The translations under genes and the position numbers were made by a program. The notes beneath the pieces were generated by a model. The model had not been told where the DNA came from and ran no database searches. It was given only the letters and a program-made list of their open reading frames with translations. A stretch of 36,334 nt of DNA from Planctomycetota bacterium (lineage in GTDB: Bacteria; Planctomycetota; Planctomycetia; JALXBF01). Positions within the stretch are counted from its first letter, which is position 1, and each line of letters begins with the position of its first letter. Of this stretch, positions 29,981-36,334 are shown piece after piece. Where the stretch lies: the NCBI GenBank assembly GCA_026991575.1, contig JALXBF010000173.1:1-36334 (forward strand), read 5' to 3'.

Positions 29981-30820
29981 GTGCCGCTCTTTCTCGGCTG
30001 TTGGCGAACTCCTCTGAAACACGTAGAACGTGTCGCACTGGCCGCGTGGCGCCGAAGTCTGGCACCCGAGGCACGTGCTCTGCTCCGCCGGCAACTAGCG
30101 GTTCGCACCGCGATCTCCCGCGACCTTCGCGGAAAGTGCGTCTCTTTCGGCGTCGGACACACAGGCGTGCCAAAATTCCCGAACACGTCGGAAGCGCACG
30201 CGGCCCGGGTTGTCATGAAGGCCAGCGTTGCCGGCCCAATCCGGTTACGGTGCGACATCTATTGTTGTGCCGGATACCTTTTCGAGCTGATTTTCAGCCG
30301 GCCTACGGCCGACATCCAGAGAATAGACCTTTCTAGTATTCATGTGGACCTCTACGCCAATCTGCTCGAAGCGGAAGGTGAGCCCACGGCACTATCGGTG
30401 CGCGATATGAATCGCCTAGCTGACCATTTTGCGATCGGCCCTATCGATGACGCAAGGACTCCCGCTCCTGCACGCCGGCTAGACGCGTTTCGGCGGGCCT
30501 GGGTTGACGTCCTCCCGCACGATTACCTTCAGCTGTGCTCGTGGTGTGACTCTATTACAAGCGGCCAGTGGCAGTTCTTGGGAACTACAGCCTACCTGGT
30601 TGCTTTTACCGAAGACATCAACCTTCTCGTCCTAGCTTCTGGTCCTAACGGGCTCATGCTAGCGGTGCGTGTGCCGGCGACTCGGGACACTGTCGTGGAA
30701 CTATACGAACATGACACGCCCGTTCCAATCGGTCAGTGGGATGGGTTTGTGGACGCTTTCCGGTATGTCTGCTCAGGGCTGTCTGGTCCGAACAGCGCCC
30801 CGGCATTTCGTCGGGGCTGA
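29981..30820 (+). CDS. Putative immunity protein downstream of the RHS tail (SUKH-like C-terminus)
   Basis: This is a 279-aa soluble protein. It starts at GTG 29981 with a strong Shine-Dalgarno, GGAGG (29968-29972), 8 nt upstream. An open frame to 29738 exists, but it only shadows the RHS tail. The gene begins 28 nt after the RHS stop, the usual place for the immunity gene of a polymorphic toxin. Residues about 1-120 form one domain (SLAPEARALLRRQLAV to AGYLFELIFSRP). Residues about 165-270 have the pattern of SMI1/KNR4 (SUKH) immunity domains: LPHDYLQLCSWCDS early, then NLLVLASGPNGLMLAVRVPA and a closing IGQWDGFVDAFRYV. The SUKH assignment rests on pattern, not on an alignment. Unlike the RHS gene it is intact. 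Confidence 0.7.
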   Translation: MPLFLGCWRTPLKHVERVALAAWRRSLAPEARALLRRQLAVRTAISRDLRGKCVSFGVGHTGVPKFPNTSEAHAARVVMKASVAGPIRLRCDIYCCAGYLFELIFSRPTADIQRIDLSSIHVDLYANLLEAEGEPTALSVRDMNRLADHFAIGPIDDARTPAPARRLDAFRRAWVDVLPHDYLQLCSWCDSITSGQWQFLGTTAYLVAFTEDINLLVLASGPNGLMLAVRVPATRDTVVELYEHDTPVPIGQWDGFVDAFRYVCSGLSGPNSAPAFRRG

Positions 30821-30954
30821 CACATCCGAAATCGTGAAAGGGGATCGCGTACAGAGCTGTTGTAGCAGGCCGATCCTGTTCGCTCCGTTTTGCATGCAGA
30901 CCGAATCGATGCTCCCCTCGGGGTAAGGGTCCCTTGGAGTCAGGACAGGGCCTG

Positions 30955-31990
30955 GCGCATTTGCTAGTGCCGTCGTCGGCGCTGGCACCAAACGCCGAAT
31001 GCGCATCTGCTCCTCCCGAAATGAGAGATCCAAGCTCCAGTGCAGCTGGTTCTCGGTCGACCAGCGCTTACGAAGTGCCTTCGCATGGGGTCGGCATCCG
31101 GCTCGTTGCTGGATACGTGGTAGCCCACGTGCTCTATCCCCCGCCCAGAACACTGGCAAATCGTCTCGGTTGTCGCCAGTGCGATCGTTCTGATGCTCTG
31201 CCAGCCAGGCAGCGCGCGGATCTCGGCCGGTGCCGGCGTCGCCGTCGCGCAACGAGTCTCCCGACGGCCATGCCCACGATCCTGCTGGCAGCACCTCGGA
31301 AGTCTGGACAGCTTCCCTCTTTCGCCCATGGCCATAAGATACTCCCGCACCCTCAGATAAAGCGTCGGCTGGTTTGCCTTCAAGGTCAGCACGTACTTCC
31401 ACACGTTCGCCACGATCGGTTCGACAATGTGCGCGTGGCAGCCAGCCGCGTCGCTCGTCACACTGGCGCCATTCAGTTCGAGCGAATCGATTAGATGCGG
31501 CATCACCACCGTCTCGTTGGTATACGGCTCGGCACCGACCTGGCGCAGCGCCACCGCCTCCTCCGTGGCCCATGCTGTAACCACCTGCAGCACCGCTCCC
31601 CCAGCCCGCCCACGCTGCGCCCGTCGCGACGCCATCCCGTCTATCGCCCCCAACGACTGAGCGACCTCCCACGGCGGGCACGCAAGTCCAACAGCTACTC
31701 CGTCCACGCCCCGATCAACTCCTCAGGGTCCACGCCCTGAAACACGTGCGCAAACGTGTCATCCGACGGAATCCCATGCGGCAAATCCAGCGACCTGCGA
31801 AAAAAACGCCTCTTCTCATGCAGCAACATGTCACGATTGCCTGCAAACTCCTCGCCCTGCATAGGATGGCGCATGACGCCAGAACCACGACCGTATCCAG
31901 CCGATGACGAACCCTCGCGCGCTGACGCCCCGGGTCCCGCATCCTCGACAGATACTGCACCAACGGATCCTCGCTGCCCGGGCCATGCTA
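30955..31990 (-). pseudogene. ISAs1-family transposase, broken by several frameshifts
   Basis: Successive pieces in different minus-strand frames reconstruct an ISAs1-type transposase. The first is VQYLSRMRDPGRQRARVRHR then LDTVVVLASCAILC. Next is EEFAGNRDMLLHEKRRFFRR then SLDLPHGIPSDDTFAHVFQG, followed by VVTAWATEEAVALRQVGAEP, LIDSLELNGASVTSDAAGCH and YVLTLKANQPTLYLRVREYL. The last is RWSTENQLHWSLDLSFREEQ. At least three frame changes separate them, so it is not functional. Inverted ends could not be identified. The element lies between the immunity-like gene and the membrane-protein gene at 32124. Confidence 0.75.
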
Positions 31991-32123
31991 CTCCTCCATG
32001 ATCCCTAGTCCGAAGCCGGTGAGCGCGGACAGTTTGCCACCATCCCTCTCTGATGCAACGGCCGCCCTTCGTCGTGGGACCCACGGTTCCAGGTGCGTCA
32101 GCCGTGACGGAAAGGGGTGCTAC

Positions 32124-32741
32124 TCAGAAGGCAGCGGATGCAATGCAGACGATCAGTAAGAGCGTGTACGCCGTGGTGTGTTCTCTGCGCTCTGCTTCAT
32201 TGTCGACGTTCAGTGCGTGGAACACGAGACGCGTTAACAGGCAGGACAGTCCGACGATGGCGAGCCCCCTCATCAGAACCAGCTCGGTACTTGCGACGAT
32301 AGGCGGTTCCAACGGTGACGTCGGACGTGAGGTGTGCCACCCAGCCAGTTCGGTTGCGAGGGAGAGAGACGTCGAAGGCAGAACCGTGACGGCGTACGCG
32401 AACGCCGGGGCAGTGAGCGCAAATGCCAGCACCACGGCAAACCAACGAAAGACCCATGACGGCACGATGCGCCGCGCTAGCGTGGCCAATGTGTAGGTCA
32501 ACACGCAGAACAAGACCGCACCACATGCAGCCAGAGAAGACGCTACGGCTGCGTGGGGTGTCCACCACCAGGCGGATGCGGCAACTGCGGCTTGGTAGAA
32601 CGATCGGGGGAAGTCGAACGGCGGAGCCGTACTGGCACAGCGCGACCAGACGAAAGCTAGAAGGTACACTAGGGCCAGCGTGCTCGACGTGCGATCCAGG
32701 AGGTCTCTTGGAAGCCAGTTTGCCTTGAACACGCCACGCAT
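32124..32741 (-). CDS. Multi-pass membrane protein of unknown function
   Basis: This 205-aa protein has four or five TM helices. They include LALVYLLAFVW near the N-terminus, AAVASSLAACGAVLFCVLTYT, WFAVVLAFALTAPAFAYAVTV, and LAIVGLSCLLTRLVF and AYTLLLIVCIASAAF at the end. The last helix reaches the C-terminus. No enzymatic motif is visible. I chose ATG 32741, which has AGGGGAG about 10 nt upstream. The frame is open to ATG 32765 (213 aa), which has no Shine-Dalgarno. It faces the same way as the lipoprotein gene 300 nt upstream but is too far for certain co-transcription. An immunity role in the nearby RHS locus is possible but unsupported. Confidence 0.7.
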   Translation of the reverse strand: MRGVFKANWLPRDLLDRTSSTLALVYLLAFVWSRCASTAPPFDFPRSFYQAAVAASAWWWTPHAAVASSLAACGAVLFCVLTYTLATLARRIVPSWVFRWFAVVLAFALTAPAFAYAVTVLPSTSLSLATELAGWHTSRPTSPLEPPIVASTELVLMRGLAIVGLSCLLTRLVFHALNVDNEAERREHTTAYTLLLIVCIASAAF

Positions 32742-32765
32742 GGGATCGTTTCTCCCCTTGCGCAT

Positions 32766-33057
32766 GGGCCGATGTTACGAACCACTGGTAATCCGCTAGC
32801 CGCCAGTCGAGTGGCGTCGCTGGGGGAGCTGCTGCATGAGCTCGCGGTTGGTCGACCCGGCGGCGCTCTCGCCGTTCCCTGGCTGCCCTCCGGCGCCCAG
32901 CAGACCCGTTAGCGCGCCTAGGCATCTGCTGTGTCCTCGTGAGACTGCTGGAAGCCGTCCTCACCCAGGGGACCGGAAACACCACGGTCTGCGCGATTGG
33001 TCCGGCTCTGAGCCGGGCGAGAGCTTGAACGCAGTGGCGCTGACGTCGTGGCCGGCT
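32766..33057. other. Intergenic DNA between membrane-protein and lipoprotein genes
   Basis: About 290 nt without a supported gene. A plus-strand frame (32836-33489) crosses it, but its composition is that of a shadow of the lipoprotein gene. Confidence 0.4.
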
Positions 33058-33576
33058 CTAGTGGCGAGGCAGCGGATGGCTGTTTGGGGATCTCGTGTGC
33101 AGTCCGACGCCCAAGGCGCAGTCGTCTGCCTGCTCTGCGGTGTCAGGCCCCGCAGGAGCCTGTGCCTCCAGCGACGACAGCAGCACAGCCTCAAACTGTT
33201 CGCCGAAATCTCTGCGCCATGTGCCCCAGTACAGCGTGCCGTGATGAAACTCGTACCGCATCCACTCGCCCGACTTGAGCGTGATATCGAGTTCGATCGG
33301 GGGACAGCCGCATTCCCATCGGGCGTAGTAAGGCCGAGAGCGCTGGGGCAGGGCATCTGCGATCCTGCGAATGGTCGGCGGGTCGTCGATTCTCACACTC
33401 CGGCCCCAATAGCTAATCCGCACATAGGAAGCGGAGCCGAGCGCATGCCGAATCTCTTGGGCCGTTGGCGGGCCCCAGCGCAAGCCTGAACTGCAGCCAC
33501 CGCTCGCGGCAACCCAGAGCAGAGCAAGGTATGCCCACCACCGTCTTGAGGCAGCATCACCCATCCGCCGCTGCAT
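33058..33576 (-). CDS. Small lipoprotein of unknown function
   Basis: This 172-aa protein has a short basic N-terminus, a hydrophobic stretch and a lipobox-like AASGGC (Cys about 28), so it is probably cleaved by signal peptidase II and lipidated. The mature part carries a compact domain (about 38-140): YVRISYWGRSVRIDDPPTIR, then a segment with paired cysteines (WECGCPPIELDI), then MRYEFHHGTLYWGTW. Alternating strands and a short helix fit a small alpha/beta sensor-like fold. I do not recognise the family. Starts at ATG 33576 or ATG 33564 are both possible, and neither has a clear Shine-Dalgarno. An IS5-type element begins 75 nt upstream and may have separated it from its promoter. Confidence 0.7.
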   Translation of the reverse strand: MQRRMGDAASRRWWAYLALLWVAASGGCSSGLRWGPPTAQEIRHALGSASYVRISYWGRSVRIDDPPTIRRIADALPQRSRPYYARWECGCPPIELDITLKSGEWMRYEFHHGTLYWGTWRRDFGEQFEAVLLSSLEAQAPAGPDTAEQADDCALGVGLHTRSPNSHPLPRH

Positions 33577-33650
33577 GCCTAATTATCGTCACCTTCCTTC
33601 GGTGCCATGGAGTCTGTCCGAAACATGCCGGGCGAATAGAATCCCCTGCG

Positions 33651-34580
33651 TCGGGGGGCTGTGGTTAGCCAAACAGACCCCGAACCCAGGGAGGCATCGC
33701 ATGGACGCACGCTATCGCCGTCCGCAACCAATTGTAGCCTTGATGAAGGCGAGCGTTGATGAAGGTAATTGTGGAGTCTCTGGGCGTTGGGCCGCGTTCC
33801 AGCCCGGGTCGGCGTGGTCGGCCAGCCACATCGCTGAGGCGGATCTGCAACTCGGTTTGGTATCGGATCCGTGCGGGCTGCCCGTGGAAAGCCATCCCGG
33901 CCACCGACGAGCTGGCCAACGGGAGCACCGCACACGAGTGGTTCAAGCGGTGGACGGAGGCTGGGGTGTTCGCACCGTTGCACCTGGTGCTGGTGGCATT
34001 GTACGTGGAGGACGGTCGGGCGCGGCTGCGTCGACTTGGAATCGACTGTACTCTGGTGCCGGCGCCGTTGGGATGCGAGGGCAGCGGGCCGAATCCGGCA
34101 GACCGTGGGAAGGAGGGAATAAAGGTGTCGGTAGTGGTGGACGAGGCGGGTGTGCCGCTGGCGGTGCATGTGGCTGGGCGAACATCCCGGAGTTCAAGCT
34201 GTTAGGCGAGACGTTGGCGGAGCTGGCTGGTCCGGTGTTGGAGGGGTTGGCCAAGGGCAAGATCCAACCGGAGCTCGTCGCAGACAAGGGTTACGACTAC
34301 AGTCAGGCCCGTGAGCAAGCAGCTGAGTACGGCTTCATGCCGCGGTTCGCCAAGCGGCGTGCCTCCTACAGGCGAGCGCCGAAGAAGGTGCATCGGGTCC
34401 GAGCCAACACAGAACGAGTGGCAGCCTGGCTGAAGTCGTTCCGGGGCGTACGCCTATGCTGGGCCCGTAAGCGGTGCTGCTATCTAGCCGCTGTCGCTCT
34501 CCCCACAGGGCACTATACCCTACTCATGACCGGAGCTTTCCTCGACGTGGCGCTGTCCGAGCTAGGCGGTACACCCTGGC
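33651..34580 (+). mobile_element. IS5-family element, inactive copy
   Basis: The left end starts near TCGGGG at 33651 (paired with CCCCGA at about 33679) and is shared with the fragment at 19795. The right end is uncertain. Sequence near 34,560-34,580 resembles an imperfect inverted copy of the left end (TAGC-N4-ACAG on the reverse strand versus TAGC-N3-ACAG), which would place it there. The expected transposase stop is missing, and the element abuts the C-terminal codons of the minus-strand membrane gene. Confidence 0.6.
33701..34580 (+). pseudogene. IS5-type DDE transposase with a 16-nt duplication and a 1-nt deletion
   Basis: The start ATG 33701 has AGGGAGG 6 nt upstream. The reconstructed protein reads MDARYRRPQPIVALMKVIVE, then GRRGRPATSLRRICNSVWYR, then GIDCTLVPAP (first catalytic Asp), VADKGYD (second Asp), and RVRANTERVAAWLKSFRG (Glu), a full DDE set. 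The frame is broken twice. TTGATGAAGG repeats with a 16-nt period at 33740-33765, and removing one 16-nt unit restores the reading. Near 34,177 one base is missing in the Gly codon of HVAG-ANIPEF. The fragment at 19849 lacks the 16-nt duplication, which confirms it as secondary. Confidence 0.75.
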
Positions 34581-35186
34581 TGCGGCGTGACCGGCCAGAG
34601 CCATGTGAACACCCAGTAGGTGCAAAACCAACATGGCCAACGTGCCCACGTACACGGCCGTGCAGACCCGAGCCCAAGCGGGAGCCTTCGTCTGAGCCAG
34701 TGCCAAGCTCCGGGCTAGCAACTCCAGGGCAGCAGTGCATCCCACGAGAAAGCCGGCCCGGAAAGCACCGGTAGGGCCGATTCGTAACAACCATGTCCCC
34801 ACAAGAAGCGACGCAAACAGAACGCCGAACACGACCCAGGGGTCCAGCGAGGACACGTGATGCGGCGGATAAACCGCGTAATCGTCCTCGCCCGCTAGCC
34901 GAAAGAGAGCGAGCCGGAGTAACCGTTCCCCAGGTCCAACTGCTAGCATCATTAACAGAGCGATCCTAACGCCAGATCGGAAGGCTTCGCGCCGTGAAAG
35001 ACGCGGCGGTGATTTGGTAAACAGCAGGCTCACGATCCCGGGCCCGATGAGAAAGTCCACCCCCCAACCCAGAAGCCGCCCAGACACGATGCTGTAAGTA
35101 ACGATAAGTAGGGACCACAGGAAGATATCGCAGGCATTGGTAAGGATACTAGGTCGTTGGTCCCTACGACCGGCGTGTGAAGACAT
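34524..35186 (-). CDS. Multi-pass membrane protein of unknown function
   Basis: This 220-aa protein starts at ATG 35186 with GGAGG 7 nt upstream, a good ribosome-binding site. About five TM segments are visible: FLWSLLIVTYSIVSGRLLGW, FLIGPGIVSLLF, GVRIALLMMLAV, WVVFGVLFASLLVGTWLLRI, and AVYVGTLAMLVLHLLGVHMA. A conserved-looking periplasmic or cytoplasmic loop (RLAGEDDYAVYPPHHVSSL) lies in the middle. The last 15-20 residues (RVYRLARTAPRRGKLRS) overlap the probable IS5 end. The original C-terminus was therefore probably replaced when the IS inserted or its end was deleted. No family recognised. Confidence 0.72.
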   Translation of the reverse strand: MSSHAGRRDQRPSILTNACDIFLWSLLIVTYSIVSGRLLGWGVDFLIGPGIVSLLFTKSPPRLSRREAFRSGVRIALLMMLAVGPGERLLRLALFRLAGEDDYAVYPPHHVSSLDPWVVFGVLFASLLVGTWLLRIGPTGAFRAGFLVGCTAALELLARSLALAQTKAPAWARVCTAVYVGTLAMLVLHLLGVHMALAGHAAARVYRLARTAPRRGKLRS

Positions 35187-35319
35187 CTGCAGACCTCCGC
35201 GTCACCGCCCGACCAACGGCGGCACTGCCCAGACCACACGGTGGCTAAATAGCAGTGCCATCGGGATTAACGCCAGGCTTTCTTGCTGACGCCATCCGAC
35301 CATCCCGAGACCTTCTTCT
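35187..35319. other. Short intergenic region upstream of the membrane-protein gene
   Basis: Holds the Shine-Dalgarno of the membrane-protein gene (GGAGG just before 35186). No further feature could be supported. Confidence 0.35.
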
Positions 35320-35800
35320 TCATAGTAACCCACCAGCCCCGGATCGCCCGCGGCCAGGGTCACCGGTGGCCGCACCGGCCATCAAGTGGAACAAGTGGAA
35401 ATCGAAGTCGGCAACTGCTAGCACGACGACGACAGCGGGACCGCCTGCAGCGCGGTCGCACGAACAGAGTCTGCACTCGCAAGGCCAACTGCTATGAGCC
35501 CACTCAGCGTCCCGAGCACCCCGGCAAGAAGAGTGTCCTTCGTGAAATCGTCCCATCCGATCGGGTCACCTGTTGCCTCTCTTTCGGCTAGTTCCTCACC
35601 GCCAGTCCACACGAAACCTGCAATGGCTGCTGCCCCTGCAAAGTTTGGGCTGGGGTTTCGCGGAAATGTCCCAACGGAATCGGACAATGTGACGGGTGGC
35701 GTTTTCCACGTGCCCGTAACGTAAGGCTTTCTGGGTCACTTGCAGCTGGCTCGCGAATAAGAACAGACGGAGATCCGGCTCAAGGAAGTAGGCACGCACG
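35320..35800 (-). pseudogene. Fragments of a broken gene in three frames
   Basis: Three consecutive protein-like stretches lie in different minus-strand frames. The first (from 35,799) reads YFLEPDLRLFLFASQLQVTQ then KALRYGHVENATRHIVRF. The second (35,670-35,480) is FAGAAAIAGFVWTGGEELAE, then GDPIGWDDFTKDTLLAGVLG, then TLSGLIAVGLA. The third (to 35,320) is VVVVLAVADFDFHLFHLMAG. No good start codon or Shine-Dalgarno serves any piece alone; the best frame of 89 codons uses TTG 35687. This looks like one gene with two frameshifts, hydrophobic and Gly-rich toward the end. The family is not recognised; an RHS-type tail is one possibility. Confidence 0.4.
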
Positions 35801-35898
35801 TACTAGGCAGCCTGGTGGGCCGCCTCCGCTCTAGGGGCAAAGCCGAAGCGTGAGTGGCCGCTCCCACCCCGTAGAGACAGGCCGAAGCGTGCATAGGC

Positions 35899-36334
35899 CT
35901 AGGTCTCGGGAATACTGCCATCCCGATCGACCCACCCTCGCACGCTGACGCGGTAGCCGGTGGGGTCGAAGGTGATCTCGCCAAAGGTGTGCTCGCGCAT
36001 AATGAGCGAGTCGATCGCAGCGGCGTCGAGGCGGCGCCCGGTGAGCTGTGGGGCGATGCCGCCGAAAGTGTCCACAGCCGTGAAATCGGTAATCGGATTG
36101 GCCGCGAAGATGGCGCTCGCGTAAACGCCGCCCACTTGCGGGGCCAGCCCGCCCTGGACAACCTGCTCCGCCGCCCAGCGCTTCATGCAGCGATTCACCC
36201 ACCACTGCGGTGTACGACCCCTACCACGCGCCGCCGGAGAAACCAGCACATACAGCGGATCACGACCAGGCAACAACGCCACCACGCACAGACACTCGTA
36301 CCCCTCTAGCCCAGGCAGCCTCACCCGAAAGCCT
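35899..36334 (-). CDS. Protein of unknown function, probably cut by the right window edge
   Basis: The minus-strand frame is open from the window edge to the stop at 35899. GTG 36324 is a possible internal start (141 aa), but codons before it are also open, so the gene may begin outside. Recognisable stretches are CLCVVALLPGRDPLYVLVSP, then a basic region with QWWVNRCMKRWAAEQ, then AIFAANPITDFTAVDTFGGI and REHTFGEITFDPTGYRVSVR, ending GWVDRDGSIPET. It has no signal peptide or long TM helix in the visible part. I cannot name the family. Confidence 0.6.
   Translation of the reverse strand, partial: GFRVRLPGLEGYECLCVVALLPGRDPLYVLVSPAARGRGRTPQWWVNRCMKRWAAEQVVQGGLAPQVGGVYASAIFAANPITDFTAVDTFGGIAPQLTGRRLDAAAIDSLIMREHTFGEITFDPTGYRVSVRGWVDRDGSIPET

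Noticed and set aside
32836-33489. Plus-strand frame of 217 codons
   Set aside because: It lies mostly opposite the lipoprotein gene, which has a signal peptide and lipobox; the plus frame has no ribosome-binding site or domain.

Overview
The window is GC-rich bacterial chromosome, almost certainly from a member of the Planctomycetota. The strongest taxonomic evidence is the pair at the left end. A secreted PSCyt1-DUF1549-DUF1553 cytochrome-type protein is followed 8 nt later by a Tat-type DUF1501 protein, a pairing expanded mainly in planctomycetes. A FlgI-like protein carrying HEAT repeats fits the same group. No species can be named from the sequence alone.

Region 1 (about 1-19,400) is ordinary, well-kept chromosome. 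Left to right it holds the DUF1501 gene (cut by the window edge), the PSCyt1/DUF1553 gene, a strong minus-strand terminator, and an alpha/beta hydrolase. Next comes a divergently transcribed, membrane-anchored sigma-54 activator, then a CzcD-type zinc transporter and thiC followed by a clear terminator. A two-TM zinc-ribbon protein, SMC, and the FlgI-like/HEAT gene just upstream of smc complete it. The hydrolase/activator intergenic region holds a good -24/-12 sigma-54 promoter pointing at the hydrolase, plus two identical 14-bp palindromes at enhancer distance. This suggests a local regulator-target pair.

Region 2 (about 19,400-36,334) is accessory DNA full of debris. It begins with a fragment of an IS5-type element and a decayed tRNA-Pro(UGG). 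It continues with a tandem pair of unrecognised secreted paralogues, an RHS fragment, and a directly repeated ~1.7-kb unit. Each unit carries an Rpn/YhgA-type (PD-(D/E)XK) gene, and the two genes differ mainly by an exact 36-residue run of Glu-Gly repeats. A group II intron without a visible open reading frame lies on the minus strand, and two further 5' ends of related introns lie nearby. Then come an RHS core with a frameshifted tail and an intact downstream gene that looks like its immunity protein. Wreckage of an ISAs1-type element, a second IS5-type copy (inactivated by a 16-nt tandem duplication and a 1-nt deletion), and several minus-strand membrane, lipoprotein or unknown genes complete it.

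The most interesting candidates are the RHS tail with its orphan immunity-like gene, the duplicated Rpn-like genes lacking the usual Gln of the E-x-Q motif, the sigma-54 enhancer/promoter arrangement, and the tandem secreted paralogues. I found no CRISPR array, rRNA, intact tRNA or replication origin.
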